Below, piece by piece: positions 11,225 through 19,936 of a stretch of DNA of 63,531 nt (the stretch's first letter is position 1; each line of letters opens with the position of its first letter). Origin of the DNA: Branchiostoma floridae. Its lineage: Eukaryota; Chordata; Leptocardii; Amphioxiformes; Branchiostomatidae. The notes beneath the pieces are model-generated. The model did no database searches. It worked only from the letters and a program-made list of their open reading frames with translations, and was not told where the DNA came from. The stretch lies in assembly GCF_000003815.2 (NCBI RefSeq), contig NC_049984.1:19476782-19540312 (forward strand). The letters run 5' to 3'. The position numbers and the translations under genes were made by a program.

Positions 11225-11305
11225 GTGCACAGAATGTTTAACTGGACCAGCCGGCTTGCAGTGGCCATAGACTACGTAGCCAAGTCTGCTAGCAGAGAAC
11301 CACAG
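11225..11305 (+). pseudogene. 81-bp candidate exon upstream of ATPase copy 2
   Basis: Bounded by TTCTTCAG and CACAG|GTAACA, 27 codons in phase 0, VHRMFNWTSRLAVAIDYVAK. Only this frame is open. The next exon (11507) expects phase 2, so the model does not join cleanly; either another exon intervenes or the gene is broken. I do not recognise the peptide. Confidence 0.35.
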
Positions 11306-11506
11306 GTAACATGTGAAATTTACTTCTGCAAGTATAATTTTTAGCTTACCAGTATCAAATGGTATTGCACATTTAACACTTTGAGTACTCTCTGTACAAA
11401 GAGACCTTTGTAAATTGTTGGTTTACATTTTTACATAATCTTGACTCCTCTTTGAAAATATTCTTACATTTGATGAAAATGCTTTAATTCTTCTTTCTCT
11501 CGGTAG

Positions 11507-11917
11507 AAGGCAGGACCTCCTTGAGGCTGACATACTTGCCAACAGTCATGACCCACAGAATCTAAAGCATAGGTTTGTCCAGAAAGTGAAGCATGTACTG
11601 GTGGAACACTTCCCCAGCATGGAGACATTCAAGGATAGCCTGAGAACCCCGTGTAGTCCTCTAGCTGTTAAAAAAGCACCATTGTGCCTCTGTCCCTTGA
11701 AGACAAGAACGAGTCAAAGAATGAAGGCTCTGCTGACAAACAACTTCCATGCAGGGTTGATGCTGCTGGCCGGCCGTGTTGCAGCGATCCACTATGAGAC
11801 CATTAGCCCTGATGACGCATGCCCCATTGTTACTGGCCTATGGGGAATCCTGCTGCGGCAAAACAAGAGCACCGACATGTGCAGAGAAACTGCTGGGGGC
11901 TGAGAAGGTCTACCATG
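11507..11917 (+). pseudogene. P-loop ATPase gene copy 2, exon A (Walker A intact, frameshifted)
   Basis: Acceptor TCTCGGTAG, donor ATG|GTAAGA. The first half is open: LLEADILANSHDPQNLKHRF and an EHFPSMETFKDSLR helix. The conserved part is split among frames. VAAIHYETISPDDACPI is in one frame, and AYGESCCGKTRAPTCAEKLL, with a full G-x4-G-K-T Walker A, is in another, so at least one indel lies near 11835. The terminal GTC TAC CAT G would join exon B in phase 1. In intact form this would be an ATP-binding domain of unknown role. Confidence 0.6.
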
Positions 11918-12238
11918 GTAAGATAGGACATTGTATTGCTAAGGTTACCAGCATCTATTGGGTATTTACATCCGTTGTTTATGAAGAGTGTTTAGTGAAA
12001 TGAAGTCAATGGACGGTCAGGTATCGAACTGCAATATCTTGAAAATGTTGTGATTTGAACGTGTTCTGTCGACTCAATATCTGGATAAAGGTTAACGACC
12101 TTTAAGTTGACATGATGACTCAGTTGTCTGCATGGAGAAATTCTAATCAGCGCTTTTCTTTTTTCAATTAGGTCTTATATTAAACAAACTGGGACTTAAC
12201 AAATGGTTTATATGAGGATTGTCCTGTCTCTCTTGCAG

Positions 12239-12342
12239 AACTTACAGCTACCAAACCTCCTATAAAATACGACCATGGGGTTTGCTTGGGACGACCCAGA
12301 ACACATTAAAGTAGTGGAAGACGTGTCGGCTGCTTCAACCAG
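12239..12342 (+). pseudogene. P-loop ATPase gene copy 2, exon B (deleted)
   Basis: Same splice sites as copies 1 and 3 (TTGCAG and GTCAGT), but about 12 bp are missing in the AKASDLLNN segment and other changes shift the frame. The nucleotides for GGGTTTGCTTGGGACGACCC survive, so homology is certain, while coding is not. Confidence 0.6.
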
Positions 12343-12485
12343 GTCAGTCTACACTGGAAGATAACTCAAATCTTAACGACAGTTGAGGAATTTCACTTGA
12401 TATTGCAATAGAAAATAAAAAGTTGAAGTGGACTTTGCAAATCAACTGTAAGGCAAATTTGATTTGAATCTTGAGCATTTTGCTC

Positions 12486-12583
12486 TGTGATACAATTCGG
12501 TGAGCTATCAAGGATTTAAAATCAATGGAATTGGAAAGTATTTTCGTGTTAGCCCACATACAATTTGGAGTCATTATATTTGG
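12486..12583 (+). repeat. ~100-bp direct repeat flanking the CHHC exons (copy 1)
   Basis: CTGTGATACAATTCGGTGAG, then CTATCAAGGATTTAAAATC, then TCATTATATTTGGGCG. It recurs at 13738-13836 with a few substitutions. In copy 1 it ends right at the acceptor of the CHHC exon; copy 2 is not followed by that exon. Confidence 0.85.
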
Positions 12584-12599
12584 GCGTGGCCCAAAACAG

Positions 12600-12677
12600 A
12601 TGATTCGCTGTCCTTATGACCAGAATCATGTCGTTAAGGGCGAGAGATTCGTGCGCCACACCCTGAAGTGTAGATGG
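12600..12677 (+). CDS. CHHC zinc-finger exon, GTSF1/U11-48K-like
   Basis: A 78-bp exon between acceptor CCAAAACAG and donor GTAAGT, 26 codons, phase 0. It starts MIRCPYDQNH and has the exact C-x5-H-x9-H-x3-C spacing of the U11-48K/TRM13/GTSF1 CHHC finger, including the conserved C-P-Y/F-D pair after the first cysteine. In GTSF1 two such fingers bind RNA and act in piRNA-guided transposon silencing; in U11-48K the finger binds the minor-class 5' splice site. Here the exon has no internal lesion. It joins the next exon in phase if the acceptor at 12944 is used. Whether the ATG is a true start or an internal Met is unclear because an AG acceptor immediately precedes it. Confidence 0.7.
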
Positions 12678-12944
12678 GTAAGTTTCTCCTTTCATTATGT
12701 ATCACTTTCAGATATCTGACTTTTATTAAAATAAAATTGCTAAACTTTTGTTCCCCTAATGACGACAGGCCTCGCAGCGCCAAGAACAAAATATTGTAAT
12801 CAACATGATATCAGTTGTAACATGTACACTATGTCGCTCAAATCTCGTTATATAATGACGCCAGTTTTTGTCAAAACTTCTTTCAATGTCTCTTTTATAC
12901 TTATAGAACTGCACTGGACCACTGCTTGTGAGGTGCAGCTTCAG

Positions 12945-13014
12945 TGCAGTACACATTATGCCCCCTCCGAGCTGGCATCCCACGAGGCCAACTGTCCTTA
13001 TGCCTACATGTATG
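12945..13014 (+). CDS. Second CHHC-like zinc-finger exon
   Basis: With acceptor GCAGCTTCAG the exon is 70 bp and reads CSTHYAPSELASHEANCPYA, giving C-x2-H-x8-H-x3-C. That is shorter than the canonical CHHC spacing, as if a few residues were lost between the first two ligands. GTSF1 proteins carry two CHHC fingers in tandem, so a second one here is expected. The donor is TATG|GTAAGT, phase 1, and it joins in frame to the RING exon at 14042. An alternative acceptor at 12906 (ACTTATAG) would make the exon 108 bp but breaks phase with the first finger. Confidence 0.55.
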
Positions 13015-14041
13015 GTAAGTAATTTCTCGTTAAATTTTGAAACAGATGTTCGGGTTAAATTCTGCTCCCAAAAATTTTTGTATTGTCCAGTAATCCCTGC
13101 CCGCGAACATTGACATGGATACATTACAGACGTTGTCTAGTGGTGGAAATATCTTCTGTGTAACAGTTAAAACATTGAAGAAGCGAATGTTGCTTATTAA
13201 TTCCACAATGGGTGAACTGACGTTAAAAAATTAGCATGTAGCCTAGTTTTGTTAGCTTTTGTCCGCCCCAAGGGTCGGTTTACCCTCTATAATTTCATTA
13301 TAAGCTTACTTCCTCCTTGTTCAAGTAGTGACAATAAGTTTCAGTGGCTCTAATGGGAAACATTTCAGAAATTGACACGGGCGGTGACATGAAACCAAAG
13401 TAATTTTTCAATGTTAATCGTTCACAGTGAAGTGCATGTTATTAAACAGTTCGAACGCGGACGAAGCTTGCATGTGTACGTTGAAACAAGTGTTTCTCCA
13501 CTTCGAGGAGATAAAATTAAACTCCCAGGACAACACTATGTAACTGTAAACAAGCTTTTTCTATGTTCTAACTGTTCTTTTTCTCTTTTATCATTCAGCT
13601 TCCATGCAATGATCCGGTTTTATTACACTGTGAGTTCACTTTTTCCTTATTTTCTAACGTCCGTCATTTGTCATCTGTCGCGTGTGGGCCACTGAATAGA
13701 ATCACCTAAATTTAGTCATAAGACTTTTGTGACCTGCTCTGTGATACAATTCGGTGAGCTATCAAGGATTTAAAATCAATTGAATTGAAGTATTGTCGTA
13801 TTAGCCCCGCTTACAACTTGAAGTCATTATATTTGGGCGAATGTATGTCTTGATGCTATTGAACTGTATTTCTTGCTCTTTAGGATTTCATCCTTTGAAT
13901 TTGAAGCAACTTGTTATCTTGGAATCTTGTCAACCGATATCATGTATGTATATTTCCTATCAAGAAGAGAAAGTACAGACTGCTTATCCTGAGAACAGAT
14001 TTCTGATGTAACAAAAATCATGTCTAAATTTTCTCCTGCAG
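13015..14041 (+). other. Intron between CHHC and RING exons
   Basis: GTAAGTAA to TCTCCTGCAG. It includes a 94-codon open frame (13411-13695) after an acceptor-like TTCACAG that I cannot assign, and the second copy of the 100-bp direct repeat (13738-13836). Confidence 0.45.
13738..13836 (+). repeat. ~100-bp direct repeat flanking the CHHC exons (copy 2)
   Basis: Second copy of 12486-12583, differing at scattered positions; see that entry. Confidence 0.85.
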
Positions 14042-14203
14042 CCCCGCCGCCACACATGGCTCCCGCCATCCAGTACACATCAACCACCTGTGTTGTGTGC
14101 TTGGATAGCCCACCTGTCGTGTGCGTCTACCCTTGCCATCATTCCTGACTTTGCCGTCTTAGCGGGCGCCGACTGGAACATTTTTGAGCTAGTGTTACAG
14201 TAT
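14042..14203 (+). pseudogene. RING-HC exon, unit 1 of the array (truncated by stop)
   Basis: After acceptor CTCCTGCAG, and in phase 1 with the CHHC exon, the frame reads APPPHMAPAIQYTST then TCVVCLDSPPVVCVYPCHH and stops at TGA 14146-14148. C-V-V-C plus C-x-H is the first half of a RING. Sister units read CRHSCLCRLC and CPVC in the corresponding place, which would complete C-x2-C, C-x-H-x3-C-x2-C, C-x2-C, the MEX3/XIAP style of RING-HC. Unit 1 alone keeps the first C-x2-C, while units 2-5 keep the rest. RING domains recruit ubiquitin-charged E2 enzymes; none of the units here is a complete RING. Confidence 0.65.
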
Positions 14204-14884
14204 GGAGGGCTCCCGCCAACCATGCTTGGATAGCCCAGCTGTCGTGTGCGTTTACCCTTGCCGCCATTCCTGCCTCTGTCGTCTTTGCGGGCGCCGAATT
14301 AAAATTGAAACTTCACGGTGTCCCGTTTGCCCAACAGAATTTCTAGGGATTTTTTTAGCTATGTGTTACAGCAAGGAGGGCTCCCGCCAACCATGCTTGG
14401 ATAGCCCACCTGTCGTGTGCGTTTACTCTTGCCGCCATTCCTGCCTCTGTCGTCTTTGCGGGCGCCGAATTAAAATTGAAACTTCACGGTGTCCCGTTTG
14501 CCGAACAGAATTTCTAGGGATTTTTTTTTGGCTATGTGTTACAGCAAGGAGGGCTCCCGCCAACCATGCTTGGATAGCCCACCTGTCGTGTGCGTTTACT
14601 CTTGCCGCCATTCTTGCCTCTGTTGTCTTTGCGGGCGCCGAATTAAAATTGAAACTTCACGGTGTCCCGTTTGCCGAACAGAATTTCTAGGGATTTTTTG
14701 AGCTATGTGTTACAGCAAGGAGGGCTCCCGCCAACCATGCTTGGATAGCCCACCTGTCGTGTGCGTTTACTCTTGCCGCCATTCTTGCCTCTGTCGTCTT
14801 TGCGGGCGCCGAATTAAAATTGAAACTTCACGGTGTCCCGTTTGCTGCCGATATGAGTTCTTGGGGATTTATTCAGCCCTCTTC
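14204..14884 (+). repeat. Tandem array of RING-derived units (171, 173, 171, ~166 bp)
   Basis: Units begin GGAGGGCTCCCGCC at 14204, 14375, 14548 and 14719. Each encodes CLDSPPVVCVYSCRHS, CLCRLCGRRIKIE and SRCPVCRTEFLGIF, i.e. all RING ligands after the first cysteine. Each unit ends in a T-rich run and GTGTTACAG, which looks like a 3' splice site. The 171-bp period is 57 codons, so units 2-3 form one 162-codon frame; the 173-bp unit shifts phase afterwards. The last unit has CCRYEFLG in place of CRTEFLG and runs into the ATPase intron. Very low divergence implies recent amplification. Confidence 0.9.
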
Positions 14885-14894
14885 TTTTTTTTTT

Positions 14895-15026
14895 AATCAG
14901 GTCTTAAATAAACTGGGACTTAACAACTGGTTTATATGATGATTATCCTATCTCTCCTGCAGAACTAACTTAAATAAACTGGGACTTAACAACTGATTTA
15001 AGAGGATTATCTAATCTCTCCTGCAG
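14895..15026 (+). repeat. Duplicated 3' splice-site segment of the ATPase intron
   Basis: A block of about 65 bp, TTAAATAAACTGGGACTTAAC through CTCTCCTGCAGAACTAAC, occurs twice in tandem (ending 14968 and about 15034). The result is two acceptors, 14962-14963 and 15025-15026, before exon B of copy 3. Confidence 0.85.
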
Positions 15027-15142
15027 AACTAACAGCTGCCAAAGCCAGCGATCTCCTGAACAACACCACCATGGGGTTTGCTTGGGACGATCCAGAACAC
15101 ATCAAAGTGGTAGAAGAAGTTACTGTCAGCTGCTTCAACCAG
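15027..15142 (+). CDS. P-loop ATPase gene copy 3, exon B (intact exon)
   Basis: 116 bp, entering in phase 1 and open to the donor CAACCAG|GTCAGT. It reads ELTAAKASDLLNNTTMGF, AWDDPEH, then IKVVEEVTVSCFNQ. The aliphatic/aromatic run ending D-D is a plausible Walker B. This is the only lesion-free exon B of the three. Its partner exon A is missing: directly upstream lies the RING array, and fragments of exon A appear only downstream at 16.5 kb. It is an orphan exon unless spliced to another source. Confidence 0.6.
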
Positions 15143-15364
15143 GTCAGTCTACACGGGGAGGAGAATTTCAGTTGGAATGGCATTAGCAAATAAATAGTTG
15201 AAGTGAACTGTGAACCAAATTACATTTCAATGTTGAGTATTTTGTTGCCAAACAACTTGGCTTGGCATAATGTGTTCTCTTCTTACAACATGATTATCTT
15301 GAACACCCAAACTGAGGTTATTGGGAAGCAATATGATAAGATGATGTCTGGGCGCTGAACAAGA

Positions 15365-16284
15365 TGAAGTGGACGGTCTTCTATCTACTATCGCTACAGC
15401 GGCGGCCGCAGCCTCACAGTATCCTCCCGACAAGGAAGCTGACAAGTCCGAAGAGCCTACAGCGGCGGCCGCAGAACTTTATCACAGCTTCACAGGATCC
15501 TCCTGGCAAGGAAGCTGACGACAATCTCAAGTCGACGACGAAGGATGACGCTACTGAGACGAGCAGCAAAATGTTCGTTAAAAGTTGGTTAAAGAAGTGT
15601 AAGTGGCTTGTTTACGACCCACGCCTCAATTTGATGTATTTCAAAACCTGTCTTGATGGGAAAAAAAACAATGTGTTCACGCGAGGAACGCAGGACTTCA
15701 GATCAGCCGTTTGGCTTAATTGGAGGGTCATGTCATCATAACAGACCACACAGCGGCGTTACAAGCTAAAAACCAGAGGCCAAACAACGTGCCGGCTGCA
15801 GTCAACAGGATGCTGGATGCCCGAGAGCTGGCTATCGCCATGCGCAATGTTTACTACCTGGCAAAAGAGAACACTTCGTCAGTCAAGTGTCAAAGTCTCA
15901 ACGAGCTATGCGAGATGCAGGGGCTGCGGTGCCCTTGCTGTCTTACGCGTGTCAGCAAATGCCTCACACACACACTGGGACATCGTGACGGACATGCAGG
16001 TTGCAATAAGCGACGGCCTGCGTGACGACCTGCTGGCCAAGATAGCAACTTCTGACTACATAGGCACCATGACGGACGAGTTGACAGACATCTCCGTGGA
16101 GAAGCTCCTGCTGACCTACATCAACCTACTGTTACCTGAGGTACAAGTAAAGACGCGCTACCTGTACCATACGCTGGTCACCAATTGTGATGCGGTTTCA
16201 ATAGCGATCACATTCAAGGAACAGCTCAACATTTTGAAGAGGATAGGTCACGTCAGAATGGGTACTACGTTGTCTTTTTTGTGA
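15365..16284 (+). pseudogene. hAT-type / ZNF862-like transposase relic
   Basis: Three shifted frames give, in order: KMFVKSWLKKCKWLVYDPR with FKTCLDGKKNNVFTRGTQDF, the N-terminal TTF/BED-like zinc region; MRNVYYLAKENTSS; then HWDIVTDMQVAISDGL and YIGTMTDELTDISVEKLLL. The T-D-E-x-T-D-I-S-x-x-K motif is the first catalytic block of hAT/DUF4371-ZNF862 proteins, which normally reads DEST/DELT. The catalytic core and dimerisation end are absent. A 14-bp GC box, AGCGGCGGCCGCAG, occurs twice near the start (15399 and 15461). Frameshifts at about 15720 and 15960 mark it as dead. Confidence 0.8.
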
Positions 16285-16435
16285 ATAATTGTTTCGACAA
16301 TATAATGTAAAATAGTCATTGAATTGTTATGGACTTTTATTTGTATTGGCACAGAAATATCATGACTCTACAGCACATGCTAAGAAATATGTAGTGATAT
16401 AGAACAATGTCACCAGTGCATTCTATGATAGCATA
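16281..16435 (+). repeat. Local duplicate, downstream copy (paired with 10913-11065)
   Basis: Same order of shared words as 10913-11065, with scattered substitutions; it starts at the end of the hAT relic. Confidence 0.8.
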
Positions 16436-16500
16436 TCCTGCAAGACCACATGAAGGACCGGGTATCTACCGCTAATAAACAATTTTGGTTAAATTCCTCC

Positions 16501-16747
16501 AGTCAATGAAGGCTCTACTGAGACAACTTCTATGCAGGGTTGATGCTGCCGGCACTGCCGGTCCACTATGAGACACTTGTGACCATCAGCCCTGATGATA
16601 CATGCCCCATTGTAGTGGCCTATGGGGAACTAACTACGAGGCACTTGTGAGTCGTGACCATCAGCCCTGATGACACATGCCCCATTGTAGTGGCCTATGG
16701 GGAACTAACAACGAGGCACTTGTGACCATCAGCCCTGATGACACAAG
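16501..16747 (+). repeat. ATPase exon A fragment with tandem partial units
   Basis: Begins with GTCAATGAAGGCTCTACTGA, as in exon A. It then repeats the 70-75 bp segment encoding HYETLVTISPDDTCPIVVAY up to GGGGAAC, in units starting at 16562, 16631 and 16705. Each unit stops just before the Walker A codons, so no P-loop is present. Confidence 0.8.
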
Positions 16748-16958
16748 CGACGTGACATATGATCATCAAATAGTTGAACTTCACGGGATTTTATACCATC
16801 TTGCCATCAATAAGAACTATGGTAAGATAATGACAAGGAAATACATAAGCCACACGGACCAGTGGGAGGTGTGTTCACTGTCAAATTTGTCCTTGCAGTC
16901 CTGAACTGAACTTGCAGTCCTACAGACAACAGACTGGAGACAACAGCCGAGTGAAACA

Positions 16959-17061
16959 ATGTCAGACAGCAGCAGTGATGCGGAAGAAATAGACCAACGG
17001 CCAATCACAAAAGGAGAACTTTATAGAGCTGTTGTCAACTCTGAGCATCAAACTAAAATAA
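16959..17061 (+). CDS. Candidate N-terminal coding segment MSDSSSDAEE
   Basis: ATG at 16959 in AACAATGTC opens a frame with an acidic start (MSDSSSDAEEIDQRP) and a helical ITKGELYRAVVNSEHQ stretch. It then runs into the next block of ATPase fragments and stops at 17163. Because the trihelix domain starts at about 17270, this may be the original N-terminus of that gene, now separated by inserted repeats. Confidence 0.3.
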
Positions 17062-17279
17062 GTGGCATATGGGGAACCAGCTATGAGACAATTGTGACCA
17101 TCGGCCCTGATGACACATGCCCTATTGTAGTGGCCTATGGGGAACCAACTATGAGACACTTGTGACCATCAGCCCTGATGACACATGCCATTGTCGTGGC
17201 ATATGGGGAACTAACTATGAGACACTTGTGACTGTGACCATCGATGACACATACCCCATTGTAGTGGCCTAAGGGGAAC
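17062..17279 (+). repeat. Second block of amplified ATPase exon A fragments
   Basis: Units at 17078, 17145 and 17211 again carry TATGAGACACTTGTGACCAT, then CCCTGATGACACATGCC and end at GGGGAAC. Its last unit abuts the first codons of the trihelix domain. Confidence 0.85.
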
Positions 17280-17643
17280 GCGCACTCTTGGCTATATTCG
17301 CGGACACAGCAATCCAGAAGAAGTTGAAAGGATCGTACAGAAATTAGCATTGTTACCTGGAGGTAGCCGCCGAACTGGCCAGGAAAGGTTTCGACAAAAC
17401 CTGGAGGCAGTGCCGGATAAAAGTAAAAAAAAAACAACCTCAAGAGCAAATACAAGGGTGTTTGCAACCACAACAACAGGAGTGGTTGGAAGCGCAAAAC
17501 CTGCCTCTTCTACGATGAAATGCATCGCATCTGGGGGAGAGACCCCAGCATTCGGCCGTGGTACCTCCTCAACAGTGCCAACTATGGGGAGGGGGGCACC
17601 GAGCAAGCAGACTCGGGTGATGACGACGCTGACCCAGACACCG
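17270..17643 (+). pseudogene. Myb/SANT-like (trihelix) DNA-binding protein, exon 1
   Basis: Frames in order give RALLAIFADTAIQKKLKGS, stop TAG 17345-17347, YLEVAAELARKGFDKTWRQC, then after the A9 run at 17425-17433 NLKSKYKGVCNHNNRSG and KRKTCLFYDEMHRIWG. This is the full length of the Myb_DNA-bind_4 trihelix fold: three helices with the spaced W/F residues, then the F/Y-Y-D-E tail. Two lesions interrupt it, a nonsense codon and a one-base slip in the homopolymer. The exon ends with an acidic stretch (SGDDDADPDT) and donor GTAGGT, phase 1. Such proteins occur as host factors and as the second ORF of Harbinger transposons. Confidence 0.7.
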
Positions 17644-18083
17644 GTAGGTAACGCTGTTCAAAAGCTTAACTTCCCTTTAGACCATTATTTTTTTGATGAT
17701 TTTGCATTTTTACGCATGGACATTGTAATATTTTGCTATTATGAAAGAAGCCGTTTTCCAGTCAATTTCTTGTGATTGAAACTTTTTGTATTTCGACTTA
17801 TCAATGACATGAATACCAATAATTGTCATTTTAATGTTTGTAACCATATGAAAGAAGCCTGTTTGCGTTCAAATATTTTGTATTTTGACTCATGAATACC
17901 AATGAACGTCAGTTTGATGTTTGTAACCATATGAGGAACAGTTCATCGATGTGTAAAAACTAATGATAATTTTGTTTTATGTACACATCTATTAAGCTTG
18001 CATCGTGTTCACTGTGTCATTTTGTGTATTTCTCATCACAAATGGTTTGTATCTAACGTTCTATCTTTTTTTTTTTTTTACAG

Positions 18084-18196
18084 ATGATGAGGGAGATGAC
18101 GAGTTAGGCCATCCTGACTCGCCACTTCCACCAACACAGCTTTTTGTAAACATAGCTATAGTTAAGTTTTGCAACACTGTAACTCAGGGTATCTAA
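18084..18196 (+). CDS. Trihelix gene, exon 2 (C-terminus)
   Basis: After a T-rich tract and TTTTACAG. With the G from exon 1 it continues in phase as DDEGDDELGHPDSPLPPTQL and ends at TAA/TAG after TVTQGI. The acidic continuity across the junction supports the intron 17644-18083. Confidence 0.6.
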
Positions 18197-18450
18197 CTCT
18201 TGTAAAACTGTACATGACAAGTGCCTGAAGTATTTTTGTAAACATAGCTATAATTTACTTTTGCAACACCGTAAAAACTCGGTATCTAACTCTTGTAAAA
18301 CTTGTTAACAAAGCTATTGCGAAAATGTAAAAAAACAAGGTGTTAATTTAACTTCTATGAAACTGTACATGACATGTGCCCAAAGTACTAGTGTTGTAAA
18401 CACAGAGCTATGCTTAACTTTTGCGAAAATCTAAAAAACACAAGGTGTAA
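18144..18450 (+). repeat. Diverged ~100-bp tandem repeat downstream of the trihelix gene
   Basis: Three degenerate units share TTTTTGTAAACATAGCTATA, CTTTTGC(A/G)A, AGGTATCTAACTCTTGTAAA and CTGTACATGACA. It overlaps the end of the ORF and the presumed 3' UTR. Confidence 0.7.
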
Positions 18451-18929
18451 GCTACAGTCATTCTAAGGCAATAGCAGTAACAAGAGTAGTTTGGTAGTGT
18501 AGTTGTAGCTTTTCACTCTGCCTTGCTGCACCAGAGGAAACCCAACCCCAAGAATGCTGGTTTTCGGAGGGGCAAATATAAAAAAAAATCTGGGGCAAAA
18601 TCAACCACCTTGGCGGGTGGAAGGACGAGCGGTACTTGCGGAGGACACAAAGAATGATAGACGACGGCTTCCACATGTGCCATCGTGATATGATGCCCAA
18701 GTGTGTGCTGGACGTGGTTAGGAGTTTGTCCACAAGGCCAGCCATACCTAGGGCATATATAAGTGGACAAACGTTACGAGATTGACCCGGTAAAGACCGT
18801 ACAATTATTAAAAGGACCAATGCCATTAAGATACCCGCTGTACACTACAGAAATGGCTGACAACCGTGGCTGGATAAATCCAGATTTGTATGCGCGGAGG
18901 CCGGACCCCCCGGAACCCCAAGGTACGGG

Positions 18930-19016
18930 ACACACCACCCCCAGACGTGCAGGACACACCACCCACAGACGTGCGGGACACACCACCCACAGACGTGCAG
19001 GACACACCACCCCCAG
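18930..19016 (+). repeat. 24-bp minisatellite, about 3.5 copies
   Basis: Unit GACACACCACC(C/A)(C/A)AGACGTGC(A/G)G, 8 codons (GHTTHRRA), within an open frame from 18763 to 19068. The frame is otherwise unrecognised. Confidence 0.9.
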
Positions 19017-19064
19017 CCAAAATTTTATAAAAGATATTGCGCAGCATTACAAAATTTCGCCTGA

Positions 19065-19145
19065 CTAAATCTCGCTCCTACCGGTGCGGAAGGAGGATCG
19101 GTCTGCACAGCCACTTGAGGGCCTGCAGAGGAGAGGCCCGAAAAT
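19065..19145 (+). mobile_element. Non-LTR retrotransposon 3' coding tail (zinc-finger end)
   Basis: One frame reads YRCGRRIGLHSHLRACRGEA. The pattern RIGLxSHLRxC(R/H) is the C2H2-like end of several LINE-encoded proteins in invertebrates. The first cysteine pair is incomplete. About 25 residues only. Confidence 0.55.
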
Positions 19146-19239
19146 CTGCGCAAAGCAGATGGTAGTGGCACGCTACATGTCCGTGGCCGAGTTTTGAATA
19201 CAACACGCCGCCGAAGAGGGAATCGGGGAACAGATTCGC

Positions 19240-19508
19240 CTGATGGTGATGACAATAGGCGAGAGACGGTTCGTGGAGGAAAACAGGAGGCCTTTCCAGG
19301 GAAGGGGGGAGGCCAGACGGTCCCGGATGTGCTACAACTGTGGCAAGAAAGGCCACTGGGCGAAGGACTGTTTCCTACCCCGAAGGGTCCGTAGATTTGT
19401 TTGCAAAGACAACCCGATAATGGATAACGTGAAAGCCACATGCATAGGAGCTAGGAAAGTGGCAAGGACTACACCTAAGACGGTTGTTCATATGGTGCTT
19501 TTAGGGTG
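19240..19508 (+). pseudogene. Gag nucleocapsid relic with CCHC zinc knuckle
   Basis: Frame 19243-19509 carries a basic, Arg/Gly-rich stretch, then CYNCGKKGHWAKDC, an exact C-x2-C-x4-H-x4-C retroviral-type knuckle, and a further basic region. It derives from an LTR-retrotransposon gag. No protease or RT follows in sequence. Confidence 0.75.
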
Positions 19509-19936
19509 AACAAACACAGAACGCGCTTGAGAGGCTGACGAGAGTGTGTCGTGAACCAGTCATCCACATGGATCCGCTGTGACAGGAGAGGGCCCTGCTG
19601 AGAGTAATCGACTCCGCAACGAGCACCAAGAAAAAGCGGCACTGTGAGAGTACACAGCCTTTTCATCTAGAACACCACCACCCGCGGCATCGGACTGGAA
19701 GTCCTCAAATTCTCCTTGTCGAAACATGACCGTCAAGCGCCGCTTCGAGGAAGAGAAAGCCACACACAGCAGCTAGCCCTAAGGAAGAACCACATAATAA
19801 TGTCCGGACACACTCACAGACAGATAGACAGGCACACACATGGAGACACTGTCACACAGTTAACACAAACCATTTTTCATGGAGATAATTGTCATTCTTA
19901 TCGCAATTAAGATAATATGCTGTATACTGTAGTTTT

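Noticed and set aside
14423-14611. Minus-strand ORF over the RING array
   Set aside because: Shadow of the repeated RING units.
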